DNA of 64,000 nt from Lachnospiraceae bacterium UBA3804 (GTDB lineage: Bacteria; Bacillota; Clostridia; Lachnospirales; Lachnospiraceae), in the NCBI GenBank assembly GCA_002368665.1, contig DFEK01000008.1, positions 1-64,000 of the forward strand, in the 5' to 3' direction. Each line of letters opens with the position of its first letter. Within the stretch, counting starts at the first letter, position 1. A program made the position numbers and the translations under genes. Below, one piece after another: positions 52,101-59,377 of the stretch. The notes beneath the pieces are model-generated. The model was not told the origin of the DNA, did no database searches, and saw nothing but the letters and a program-made list of their open reading frames with translations.

Positions 52101-53757
52101 GGTGTATCCCTGGATTGCCAAAACCAGACACTCCACTCCGGGCGTATCCCTCATTTCCCCGCCTCCTCATCACGACATTTATTCGATCGAGGATCTGGCA
52201 CAGTTAATTTATGACTTAAAGAACGCAAATAAAAATGCAAGAATTTCTGTCAAACTCGTATCCGAAGCAGGTGTCGGAACCGTCGCTGCGGGTGTTGCCA
52301 AAGCGGGCGCCCAGGTCATCCTAGTTTCCGGTTATGACGGAGGAACCGGTGCAGCTCCTCTTAGTTCGATCCACAATGCCGGACTTCCCTGGGAACTGGG
52401 GTTAGCGGAAACGCATCAGACACTGGTACAGAACGGACTCCGTAACCGCGTCAGAGTGGAAACCGACGGTAAATTAATGAGCGGCAGGGATGTTGCAATC
52501 GCGGCGATCCTCGGCGCGGAAGAGTTCGGTTTTGCAACGGCTCCGCTGGTTACGATGGGGTGCGTTATGATGCGAGTCTGCCATCAGGATACCTGTCCCA
52601 TGGGTATCGCAACGCAGAATCCCGAACTTCGCAAACGTTTTGCCGGTAAGCCGGAATATGTGGAAAACTTCATGAGATTCATCGCAGAGGAATTGCGTGA
52701 ATACATGGCACGCCTCGGTGTGAAGAGCGTGGATGAACTGGTCGGCAGAACGGATCTGTTACGCGTGAAAGAAAATGTATCGGACGATGCTTTTACCGAT
52801 CTCAATTTTGAGCGGATCTTATTCGATATGTCCGGAACGGACCGTGCGGAGTCCGTGTTCGATCCCGCAAAGGCATATGATTTCAAACTGGAGGAGACGA
52901 AGGATGAGAAGGTTTTACTGGCTTCTTCAGAAATCAGGGAATCTTTAAAGAGCGGCAGAAAATGCCATTTGTCGGTAGAGGTAAGCAATATCGACAGAAC
53001 CTTCGGAACCCTTCTCGGTGCGGAGATTACCAGACTTCATCCGGAAGGACTTGAGGACGATACGATCACGGTCACCTGTGAAGGCTCCGGCGGACAGAGT
53101 TTCGGCGCATTTGTTCCGAAGGGCTTAACACTTGAGATCAACGGTGACAGTAACGATTACTTCGGCAAGGGATTATCCGGCGGCAAACTGATTGTGCATG
53201 CACCGAAGGAAGCAAAGTATGACCCGAGTCAAAACATCATCATCGGAAACGTGGCGCTTTACGGTGCAACCAGCGGTGAAGCTTATATCGCCGGTATGGC
53301 GGGTGAACGTTTCTGCATCCGTAACTCCGGTGCAACAGCAGTTGCAGAAGGTGTCGGAGAGCACGGCCTGGAATATATGACGGGCGGATGCGCACTGATC
53401 CTCGGACCGACCGGAAAGAATTTTGCCGCAGGTATGAGCGGTGGTGTGGCATACGTTCTGGATGAAGAGAATCATTTGTACCGCAACTTAAATAAAGAAC
53501 TGGTTTCCATGGAGGCATTGGAGAAAGAAGATCTGGATCGGATTCAATCTATGCTTACGAAGCATCTTACGGCTACCGGTTCCGCAAAGGCAAAGAAGAT
53601 CCTCGAACATTTTGAAGATTATGCAGGACAATTTAAGAAGGTTATTCCCGGAGACTACAAACGCATGATGGATTGCATTGCCAAGTATGAGAGACAGGGT
53701 CTTGAAAAAGAAGATGCCAAACTGCATGCGTTTAACGAAATCATGGCAGGCAAGTAA
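49195..53757 (+). CDS. gltB: glutamate synthase large subunit
   Basis: 1520 residues. A 24-residue propeptide precedes the nucleophile Cys25 in 'HDNCGIGAV', the glutaminase (class II amidotransferase) site. The central domain and FMN-binding synthase domain follow, with 'GEGGESDERIASAGSAHDRS', 'QGAKPGEGGHLPGKKV', and the [3Fe-4S] Cys set in 'MRVCHQDTCPMGIATQ'. The C-terminal beta-helix carries repeated G-x-x-G strands. It makes glutamate from glutamine and 2-oxoglutarate with GltD. AGGAGG precedes ATG. The leader has an attenuator. Confidence 0.95.
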   Translation: MKEQQNPENQSRRSLYDPSFEHDNCGIGAVVDIKGRATHKLVSDALCIVENLEHRAGKDAEGKTGDGVGILTQIPHAFFAKKCKELGIDLPNERQYGVGFFFFPQEEFKKRRAKSMFATIVRKAGLTILGWREVEINPDVLGSKALECMPVIEQVFIKRPESAKTDLDFDRMLYIIRREFEQSAESTYIPSLSCRTIVYKGMFLVGQLRTFYKDLEDEDYASAIATVHSRFSTNTTPSWRRAHPNRFIVHNGEINTIKGNADKMLAREETMHTDAFSAEDMTKVLPVISQSGSDSAMLDNVLEFLVMSGMDLPLAAMIAIPEPWANNDTLTQEERDFYQYYATMMEPWDGPASILFSDGDLMGAILDRNGLRPSRYYVMDDDRLILSSEVGVLPLDESHILKKERLHPGKMLLVDTKKGVIYQDEQIKERYARKEPYGEWLDTNLLHLKDIKIPNHKVPTYTKAERKALQKAFGYTYEDYRTGIYGMALNGIEPIGAMGVDTPIAVLSKQYQPLFYYFKQLFAQVTNPPIDAQREKIVTSGSVYVGKNGNLLEEKPKNCHVLKIHNPILTDLDLMKIAEFKKDGFKSEKVSILYYKGTAMKKALDHLFVEVDKAYKEGATVLILTDRGVDENHVAIPSLLAVAAVHQHLVRTKKCTAMSLILESAEPREVHHFATLLGYGASAVNPYLAHATIEELIEDGLLDKDYYAAVEDYDKAIHEGIIKIASKMGISTIRSYQGSKIFEAIGISEDVIRDYFTGTVSRIGGITLEEIGRAVEKQHNLAFDPLGLSVNPELTALGRHKSRSQGEEHRYNPATIHMLQLSTREGNYEKFKEYTTMVDAEKTGYLRSYLEFNYPKKSVDLSEVESVDEIVKRFKTGAMSYGSISEEAHETLAIAMNHLHGKSNSGEGGESDERIASAGSAHDRSSAIKQVASGRFGVTSKYLVSAKELQIKMAQGAKPGEGGHLPGKKVYPWIAKTRHSTPGVSLISPPPHHDIYSIEDLAQLIYDLKNANKNARISVKLVSEAGVGTVAAGVAKAGAQVILVSGYDGGTGAAPLSSIHNAGLPWELGLAETHQTLVQNGLRNRVRVETDGKLMSGRDVAIAAILGAEEFGFATAPLVTMGCVMMRVCHQDTCPMGIATQNPELRKRFAGKPEYVENFMRFIAEELREYMARLGVKSVDELVGRTDLLRVKENVSDDAFTDLNFERILFDMSGTDRAESVFDPAKAYDFKLEETKDEKVLLASSEIRESLKSGRKCHLSVEVSNIDRTFGTLLGAEITRLHPEGLEDDTITVTCEGSGGQSFGAFVPKGLTLEINGDSNDYFGKGLSGGKLIVHAPKEAKYDPSQNIIIGNVALYGATSGEAYIAGMAGERFCIRNSGATAVAEGVGEHGLEYMTGGCALILGPTGKNFAAGMSGGVAYVLDEENHLYRNLNKELVSMEALEKEDLDRIQSMLTKHLTATGSAKAKKILEHFEDYAGQFKKVIPGDYKRMMDCIAKYERQGLEKEDAKLHAFNEIMAGK

Positions 53758-53802
53758 CACTTCAGCCGTTCATTTTTGAAGCAGAATTAATAGGAGACTG
53801 GT

Positions 53803-55290
53803 ATGGGAAAAGCAACTGGATTTCTTGAATATTACAGGGTAAACGGAAACGTTATTGCACAAGAGCAGCGAATCAAGGATTTCCGCGAATTTCACCAAAG
53901 ACTTCCGTTGGAAGAACAAAAGAAACAGGCGGCCAGATGTATGGAATGCGGCGTTCCGTTCTGCCAGGCAGGAGCCATGCTCGCCGGAATGATGTCCGGC
54001 TGTCCGCTTCACAATCTGGTTCCGGAAATAAACGATCTGGTTTACAGGGGTTTAATGGAGCAGGCATATGAGCGTCTTTCCATGACGCATTCCTTCCCGG
54101 AATTTACTTGCAGGGTCTGTCCCGCACTGTGCGAGGCAGCCTGCACCTGCGGACTGCATACGGAACCGGTGTCGACCAAAGAAAACGAAAAAGCGGTCAT
54201 TGAATATGCTTTTGAACATGGTCTTGTAAAAGAGCAGGCGCCGTCTGTTCGCACCGGAAAGAAGATTGCGGTGATCGGAAGCGGTCCATCGGGTCTTGCT
54301 GCGGCACAGCTTTTAAACAGAAGGGGCCATGAGGTAACCGTTTATGAGCGTTCCGACCGTGTGGGAGGACTTCTTCGGTACGGTATTCCGAACATGAAAC
54401 TGGATAAATCCGTCATCGACAGGAGAGTAAAGATGATGGAAGATGCCGGCGTACATTTTGAAGTGGGTGTCAATATCGGTACGGATGCGGCCGGGGTAAA
54501 GGAATTAAAGAAACAGTTCGATGCCATCGTTTTGGCCTGCGGAGCATCCAATCCGAGGGATATTAAAGCACCCGGAAGAGAAGCGGGCGGAATCTATTTT
54601 GCCGTGGAATTCTTAAGTAAGGTGACCAAGAGCCTTTTGGACAGCGATTTTAAGAAGGTTCCGTATGAACTTGCCAAAGATAAGAATGTCATCGTCATCG
54701 GTGGCGGCGATACCGGAAACGACTGTGTGGGAACATCCATCCGTCTCGGTGCCAAATCGGTAACGCAGCTTGAGATGATGCCCAAGCCGCCGGAATCCAG
54801 ACTTCCCGGTAATTCCTGGCCCGAATGGCCGAAGGTATTAAAGGTCGACTACGGACAGGAAGAGGCAATTTACAAATTCGGCAAAGATCCCAGAATCTAC
54901 CAAACGACGGTGAAAGAATTTATAAAAGACGAAGCCGGAAACGTAAAGGCCGTTACCATTGTATCCCTGGAGTCCAAGAAGGATGAAAGCAGCGGACGCA
55001 TGCAAATGGTTCCCGTGGAGGGAAGTGAGCAAACGATCCCGGCAGATCTGGTTTTGATTGCGGCAGGATTTCTGGGAAGCGAGAAATATGTAACCGATGC
55101 ATTCGGTGTGGAAACCAACGGAAGAAGCAATGTGCAAACGAATGAAGGCGGATACCGAACGAGCGTCAAAGGGGTATATACGGCCGGAGACATGCATATC
55201 GGACAATCGTTGGTGGTTCGTGCCATCGCGGAGGGAAGAGCCGCTGCGAAGCAGGTGGACGAAGATCTGATGGGATATTCCAACTTATAA
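53803..55290 (+). CDS. gltD: glutamate synthase small subunit
   Basis: 495 residues. The N-terminal Fe-S domain has 'ARCMECGVPFCQ' and 'CRVCPALCEAACTCGL' with eight Cys. The FAD site is 'VIGSGPSGLAAAQLLNRRG', and the NADPH site is 'VIVIGGGDTGNDCVG'. 'GVYTAGDMHIGQSLVVRAI' is the last FAD contact. It passes electrons from NADPH to GltB. It starts 45 nt behind gltB and belongs to the same transcript. A hairpin follows at 55296-55346. Confidence 0.95.
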   Translation: MGKATGFLEYYRVNGNVIAQEQRIKDFREFHQRLPLEEQKKQAARCMECGVPFCQAGAMLAGMMSGCPLHNLVPEINDLVYRGLMEQAYERLSMTHSFPEFTCRVCPALCEAACTCGLHTEPVSTKENEKAVIEYAFEHGLVKEQAPSVRTGKKIAVIGSGPSGLAAAQLLNRRGHEVTVYERSDRVGGLLRYGIPNMKLDKSVIDRRVKMMEDAGVHFEVGVNIGTDAAGVKELKKQFDAIVLACGASNPRDIKAPGREAGGIYFAVEFLSKVTKSLLDSDFKKVPYELAKDKNVIVIGGGDTGNDCVGTSIRLGAKSVTQLEMMPKPPESRLPGNSWPEWPKVLKVDYGQEEAIYKFGKDPRIYQTTVKEFIKDEAGNVKAVTIVSLESKKDESSGRMQMVPVEGSEQTIPADLVLIAAGFLGSEKYVTDAFGVETNGRSNVQTNEGGYRTSVKGVYTAGDMHIGQSLVVRAIAEGRAAAKQVDEDLMGYSNL

Positions 55291-55295
55291 AGCAA

Positions 55296-55346
55296 ACCGC
55301 GGGAACTTGTAAACCTGATCATAAAACAGGTGCAAATCCCCGCGGT
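55296..55346 (+). other. hairpin between gltD and glnA
   Basis: ACCGCGGG (55296-55303) pairs with CCCGCGGT (55339-55346), with an inner ACCTG/CAGGT stem. No T-run follows, so it is an RNA stabiliser or weak terminator. A TATAAT box for glnA lies just behind it at 55354-55359. Confidence 0.5.
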
Positions 55347-55353
55347 CTTCGTG

Positions 55354-55387
55354 TATAATGGCAAATGTAAAAGGTGCATACCGCACC
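55354..55387 (+). promoter_or_regulatory. probable glnA promoter -10 and leader hairpin
   Basis: TATAAT at 55354-55359 with a weak -35 (TGCAAA, 55331-55336). The leader holds the small hairpin GGTGC-ATACC-GCACC (55373-55387). Its loop has five bases, so it does not fit the ANTAR hexaloop rule. Confidence 0.45.
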
Positions 55388-55411
55388 GTGTGTTTAGAAA
55401 AAGGAGTAATC

Positions 55412-56584
55412 ATGGACGCATACGATTTAAGCGAAGTAATGAAATACATAGAGGAGGAAGACGCGAAGTTCATCCGTCTGGCATTTCGTGATGCCTTCGG
55501 TGTGCAGAAAAACATTTCCGTCATGCCGGGTCAGGTACCAAAGGCATTTGAAAACGGAATTGCCATCAATGCAAGGGAAATCGCCGGTTTTGAAAACAGC
55601 CCGCACGGACTGGCATACTTAAAACCCGATTCCGACACATTGACCGTTCTTCCCTGGAGACCGGACAGAGGAAAAGTTCTTCGTATGTTCTGTGATCTAT
55701 ATACCGCAGACGGCGAACCGTTTGAACTGGATACCCGTACGATCTTAAAGAAGGCCGTGGAGAAAGCGGAAGCGGCCGGCATTGAGTTTCGCTTCGGGTC
55801 GGAAACGGAATTCTATATTTTTAAGAAAGACGAAGACGGAAATCCGACCAAGGAACCCCTGGATGAGGCCGGATATATGGATATTGCGCCCTTGGACCGC
55901 TGTGAGAACATTCGACGTGAGATCACCTTAACCATCGAGCGCATGGGACTTACCCCCGAAAGATCCCATCATGAAAGAGGACCCGGACAGAATGAGATCG
56001 ATTTCCATTTCGGCAAACCGTTAAAAGCAGCCGACCAGGAGATTACCTTCAAAATGGTAGTCAGCACGATTGCGGACAGAAACGGTCTGGTTGCTGATTT
56101 TTCACCGATGCCGCTTTCCGACAAGCCCGGAAACGGCTATCACATCAATATCTATGCTACGGACAGTAACGGCAGGGATGTGGCTTCGTATGCGGCAGCA
56201 GGCATTATGGACCGTATCCGTGATATGACCATATTCTTAAATCCCACGGAGGATTCCTATATCCGTTTCGGCAATTCCACGGCACCGGATAAGGTCAGCT
56301 GGTCTGATGACGGTGATGCGGAACTGATGTATGTCGGTCCTTATATGGGACGGATCCGTGCAGAACTTCGTTCCCCCGATGCGGCAAGCAATCCGTATCT
56401 GGTTTACGCGCTTTTGATCTATGCGGGTCTGGAAGGTATCGAGAAAGAACTTTCCCTGCCCGAGAACATGAGCGAGGGAGCCATGCTTCCGAAGTCCAGA
56501 AAGGAAGCTGCAAGGATCGCATCCGAGAGTGAATTCGTAAAGAGCATTCTGCCGGACGATATCATTAGGGAATACACGCTGTAA
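55412..56584 (+). CDS. glnA: glutamine synthetase family protein
   Basis: 390 residues from ATG 55412 (AAAGGAG upstream). GS-I landmarks are 'FIRLAFRDAFGVQKN', the metal-site 'GSETEFYIF', 'GPGQNEIDFHFG', 'GNGYHIN' and 'RAELRSPDAASNPYLVYALL'. It is shorter than the usual 440 residues, and the conserved 'DGSSI' block before the ATP site reads 'INAREIAGF'. It is therefore a divergent GS or a gamma-glutamyl ligase relative. Context between gltBD and an ANTAR regulator strongly suggests nitrogen assimilation. Confidence 0.8.
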   Translation: MDAYDLSEVMKYIEEEDAKFIRLAFRDAFGVQKNISVMPGQVPKAFENGIAINAREIAGFENSPHGLAYLKPDSDTLTVLPWRPDRGKVLRMFCDLYTADGEPFELDTRTILKKAVEKAEAAGIEFRFGSETEFYIFKKDEDGNPTKEPLDEAGYMDIAPLDRCENIRREITLTIERMGLTPERSHHERGPGQNEIDFHFGKPLKAADQEITFKMVVSTIADRNGLVADFSPMPLSDKPGNGYHINIYATDSNGRDVASYAAAGIMDRIRDMTIFLNPTEDSYIRFGNSTAPDKVSWSDDGDAELMYVGPYMGRIRAELRSPDAASNPYLVYALLIYAGLEGIEKELSLPENMSEGAMLPKSRKEAARIASESEFVKSILPDDIIREYTL

Positions 56585-56608
56585 GAGTAAGGACAGGGCA
56601 CGCATTTT

Positions 56609-57196
56609 ATGCCGACATTTGAACAACGCAAAAACAATATACTGGTAGTATCGGGCTCGGAGCAGTTTGATAATGCCATCCATAAGGCGCTTCCGGAAAA
56701 GGGTCTTGTTTTTATGGACCGCAGAAAAACCGCCACACTGGCAAGAAGAGCATGCCTTGATAAACGGTATGATCTGGTCATTATCAATGCGCCTCTGTCC
56801 GATGAGATGGGATATGATCTTGCCATGGACTTAGTCGAGCAGTACGGAACTTCCGTAATCATTGCCACACCACCCGAGATCTACGATTCCATCTGGGATT
56901 ATGTGGCGGATTCTGGTATTATGGTAATTTTAAAACCGCTTGAGTCCGATCACATCACAAAGGGAATCCGCTTCTTAATTGCCATCCAAAACCGTATGCA
57001 TCATTACGAGGACCAGATGGCCAAGCTTGAGGATAAGATGGAAGAGGTAAAACTGGTAAGCCGGGCGAAGATTCTTTTAATGGAGAATAAGCATATTTCC
57101 GAGAAGGAAGCGCATCGCCTGATCGGCAAAGAAGCCATGGACCACGGTGTCAGCAAAAGGATGGTGGCAAGAAGCATTATCGACAGTTTGGGATAA
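56609..57196 (+). CDS. ANTAR-domain RNA-binding antiterminator with pseudo-receiver
   Basis: 195 residues. Residues 10-125 have the receiver fold ('NILVVSGSEQFDNAI', 'YDLVIINAPLSDEMGYDLA', 'VILKPLE'), but the phosphate-accepting Asp is Asn and the acidic pair is missing, so classical phosphorylation is unlikely. A coiled helix leads to the ANTAR domain ('RAKILLMENKHISEKEAHRLIGKEAMDHGVSKRMVA'; only its ends are quoted as landmarks). ANTAR proteins bind paired hexaloop RNA hairpins to prevent termination. It follows glnA by 24 nt and probably controls glnA or gltB. Confidence 0.85.
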   Translation: MPTFEQRKNNILVVSGSEQFDNAIHKALPEKGLVFMDRRKTATLARRACLDKRYDLVIINAPLSDEMGYDLAMDLVEQYGTSVIIATPPEIYDSIWDYVADSGIMVILKPLESDHITKGIRFLIAIQNRMHHYEDQMAKLEDKMEEVKLVSRAKILLMENKHISEKEAHRLIGKEAMDHGVSKRMVARSIIDSLG

Positions 57197-57228
57197 AATG
57201 CCGGGAAGAAAAGCCCGGCATTGATTTT
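57197..57228 (+). terminator. intrinsic terminator of the glnA-ANTAR unit
   Basis: A 9-bp stem AATGCCGGG/CCCGGCATT with an A-rich loop, then TGATTTTG. The next promoter begins 15 nt later. Confidence 0.8.
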
Positions 57229-57231
57229 GTA

Positions 57232-57271
57232 CTATTCACCTATTGACACAGTAGGTGAATAGGAATAAAAT
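57232..57271 (+). promoter_or_regulatory. nifS-iscU promoter with palindromic operator (site A)
   Basis: TTGACA (57243-57248), 17 nt, TAAAAT (57266-57271). A perfect 11-bp inverted repeat CTATTCACCTA (57232-57242) / TAGGTGAATAG (57252-57262) brackets the -35 box. The inner part ACCTA-N9-TAGGT and its flanks recur at 58892-58914 with two differences over 24 nt. Confidence 0.8.
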
Positions 57272-57302
57272 CAAATCACTGTAATACGAAGGGAGAATAC
57301 CT

Positions 57303-58490
57303 ATGATTTATGCGGACAATGCTGCAACCACAAAAATGAGCGACGCGGCGATCGATGCCATGACAGACTGTATGAGAAATACCTACGGAAATCCTTCGAG
57401 TCTGTATGAGGTCGGCCAACGCGCCAAAGAAGTTTTGGAAGATGCAAGAGATGAGATCATCAAGGCGATCGGAGCGGATAATTTCCGCGAGATTATTTTC
57501 ACATCCGGCGGAAGCGAGGCGGACAACCAGGCACTTCGGACCGCAGCCGAGATCGGAAGGGCAGCAGGAAAGATGCATATCATTTCCTCCGCATTTGAGC
57601 ACCATGCAATTTTACATACCTTAAACAAATTGGAGAAAGAGGGCTTCGAGGTTACTTATCTTGACGTTCATGAAGACGGCCTGGTACGTTCCGAAGAAGT
57701 CGAGGCAGCCATCCGTCCGGATACCTGCCTGGTTACGATCATGTACGCCAATAACGAGATCGGAACCATTCAACCGATCCGTGAGATCGGAGCCATCTGC
57801 AGAGCGAAGGGCGTTCTGTTCCATACCGATGCGGTTCAGGCCATCGGCCATATTCCCGTTAATGTAAAGGACGACAATATCGATATGCTTTCCGCTTCGG
57901 CACACAAATTCCACGGACCGAAGGGAACGGGATTTCTGTATGTAAGAAAGGGCATTAAGATTTCGAACTTAATCGAAGGCGGCGCCCAGGAGCGCGGTAA
58001 AAGAGCCGGAACGGAGAACGTGCCCGGAATCAGGGCTACCGCGGTGGCCTTAAAAGATGCGATTGCGCATATGGAAGAAAACGATAAAATCATCCGTGCC
58101 AAACGTGATCGTCTGATCGCAGGCCTTAAGGAAATACCGCATTCGGCAATCAACGGGGATGAGAATAAGCGTCTTCCCGGAAACGTCAATTTCTGCTTCG
58201 AAGGAATCGAAGGCGAGTCCTTACTTTTATTACTGGATGATAAGGGCATTCAGGCTTCTTCCGGAAGTGCCTGCACATCGGGATCGTTGGATCCGAGCCA
58301 CGTGCTTCTGGCCATCGGAAGAGTGCATGATGTGGCACACGGTTCCCTTCGTTTATCCATTGACGAAACGATCAGTGACGAGGATGTGGAATACATTATT
58401 AACGCAGTCAAGGAAGTGGTTACCTATCTTAGAAGCTTCTCCCCGATTTGGAGAGATCTGGTAGCCGGAAAGAAAGAATTTATTCTGTAA
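57303..58490 (+). CDS. nifS: cysteine desulfurase, NifS/IscS type
   Basis: 395 residues. The PLP Lys is in 'SASAHKFHGPKG', the substrate-contact 'YADNAATTKMSD' opens the chain, and the persulfide Cys loop is 'SSGSACTSGSLDPSHVL'. It removes sulfur from cysteine for Fe-S cluster and thio-tRNA synthesis. AAGGGAG precedes ATG. The scaffold gene follows by 13 nt. The operator over its promoter suggests control by cysteine or Fe-S status. Confidence 0.95.
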   Translation: MIYADNAATTKMSDAAIDAMTDCMRNTYGNPSSLYEVGQRAKEVLEDARDEIIKAIGADNFREIIFTSGGSEADNQALRTAAEIGRAAGKMHIISSAFEHHAILHTLNKLEKEGFEVTYLDVHEDGLVRSEEVEAAIRPDTCLVTIMYANNEIGTIQPIREIGAICRAKGVLFHTDAVQAIGHIPVNVKDDNIDMLSASAHKFHGPKGTGFLYVRKGIKISNLIEGGAQERGKRAGTENVPGIRATAVALKDAIAHMEENDKIIRAKRDRLIAGLKEIPHSAINGDENKRLPGNVNFCFEGIEGESLLLLLDDKGIQASSGSACTSGSLDPSHVLLAIGRVHDVAHGSLRLSIDETISDEDVEYIINAVKEVVTYLRSFSPIWRDLVAGKKEFIL

Positions 58491-58503
58491 GGAGGATACA
58501 GTC

Positions 58504-58890
58504 ATGGCATTATACAGCGAGAAAGTAATGGATCATTTCAGAAACCCCAGAAACGTGGGTGTGATTGAGGATGCTAACGGTGTCGGCGAAGTCGGAAATG
58601 CCAAATGCGGCGACATCATGAAAATGTATTTAAAGATTGAGAACGATATTGTGGAGGATGTGAAATTCGAAACCTTCGGTTGCGGAAGTGCCATTGCATC
58701 CAGTTCCATGGCAACCGAAATGATTAAAGGAAAACCTTTGTCCGAGGTTCGCGAGTTAACCAACAAGGCCGTTGCGGAAGCACTGGATGGTCTTCCCGAT
58801 TACAAAATGCACTGCTCCGTATTGGCCGAAGAAGCGATAAAATCGGCACTTGAGGACTATGAAAAAAGAAAATCCGAAAATAATTCATAA
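58504..58890 (+). CDS. iscU: Fe-S cluster assembly scaffold IscU/NifU
   Basis: 128 residues. The three cluster-binding Cys are in 'NAKCGDIMKMYL', 'FGCGSAIASSSMATEM' and 'YKMHCSVLAEEAI', and the Asp after the first Cys, which aids cluster transfer, is present. It takes sulfur from the NifS protein to build Fe-S clusters. Only the N-terminal IscU-like domain of classic NifU is present. AAGGAGG precedes ATG. The second operator-promoter begins within 2 nt of its stop codon. Confidence 0.95.
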   Translation: MALYSEKVMDHFRNPRNVGVIEDANGVGEVGNAKCGDIMKMYLKIENDIVEDVKFETFGCGSAIASSSMATEMIKGKPLSEVRELTNKAVAEALDGLPDYKMHCSVLAEEAIKSALEDYEKRKSENNS

Positions 58891-58891
58891 A

Positions 58892-58925
58892 ACCTATTGA
58901 CAGAGTAGGTAAATATGCTTATAAT
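58892..58925 (+). promoter_or_regulatory. promoter with palindromic operator (site B) for the transporter operon
   Basis: TTGACA (58897-58902), 17 nt, TATAAT (58920-58925). ACCTA (58892-58896) and TAGGT (58906-58910) bracket the -35 box exactly as in site A. The shared 24-nt block runs from ACCTATTGACA through AGTAGGT to AATA with only two mismatches. Confidence 0.85.
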
Positions 58926-58953
58926 CCAAAACATCAAATTAAGGAGTAAACAG

Positions 58954-59091
58954 ATGAAACAGCAAACAGCCACTTTAAAAGTGAATACGATGTGCATGTG
59001 TATGATGTGCTGCTGCGCCAAATCGGATCCTCGGTTCAGAGAGTTCGGTAATGCGGAAGCGGTAGATATGCCTGCGCGCTGTTTGCCTTAA
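58954..59091 (+). CDS. 45-codon cysteine-rich leader peptide
   Basis: ATG 58954 has AAGGAG 8 nt upstream and reads 45 codons to TAA 59089. Codons 14, 16, 19, 20 and 21 are Cys, interleaved with Met ('MCMCMMCCC'), and a further Cys is codon 43. Its promoter is 29 nt upstream of the start codon and overlaps operator site B. An intrinsic terminator follows 25 nt after the stop codon. The 5' arm of that terminator can instead pair with 59023-59033, just behind the Cys run. The reading is that ribosomes stalled at Cys codons favour read-through. The product itself is likely of no further use. Confidence 0.75.
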   Translation: MKQQTATLKVNTMCMCMMCCCAKSDPRFREFGNAEAVDMPARCLP

Positions 59092-59144
59092 TCCGTATTG
59101 CATAGAAAGAATGAGTGAGGGTCCGAAAACGGGCCCTCATTTTT
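59023..59144 (+). terminator. attenuator: terminator with competing antiterminator arm
   Basis: Terminator: TGAGGGTCCG (59116-59125), loop AAAA, CGGGCCCTCA (59130-59139), then TTTTTATTT. Antiterminator: TCGGATCCTCG (59023-59033) can pair with TGAGGGTCCGA (59116-59126) over 11 bp, including two G-U pairs. The antiterminator arm lies inside the leader-peptide ORF and starts 7 nt after its last Cys codon of the run (59014-59016). Confidence 0.75.
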
Positions 59145-59177
59145 ATTTATTGCAGCGGAAAGAAAGGAGAGAGGAAC

Positions 59178-59246
59178 ATGAGAACAAAAGACATTCATCT
59201 TAATACCAGCACACGAATGTGTAGCACCAATCGATGTCACAAATAA
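59178..59246 (+). CDS. 22-codon small ORF with two Cys codons
   Basis: ATG 59178 has AAAGGAGAGAGG just upstream, a very strong site. It reads 22 codons ending 'RMCSTNRCHK'. It lies after the attenuator and 131 nt before the binding-protein gene. Like the first peptide it is basic and Cys-containing and has an 'L-N-T/V-N-T' stretch before its first Met-Cys. It may be a second regulatory peptide. No terminator follows it, only a hairpin near 59254-59285. Confidence 0.5.
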   Translation: MRTKDIHLNTSTRMCSTNRCHK

Positions 59247-59377
59247 GGATCCGACGGGAAGACATCATCTGTCTGAAGGTCGTAATCGCATCTGAGGACA
59301 CAAAGGTATTAAGACAAAATATACAACCAATACAATCTGAAAAAACTATCACAACGAATTAAAGGAGACTTAAAGAA

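Noticed and set aside
55354..55400. ANTAR target hairpin in the glnA leader
   Set aside because: The only hairpin has a five-base loop and no terminator follows, so the hexaloop rule is not met.
58926..59377. Possible T-box, SAM (S-box) or other known riboswitch before the binding-protein gene
   Set aside because: No T-box sequence opposite a terminator and no S-box kink-turn core is visible. The peptide attenuator explains the terminator better.
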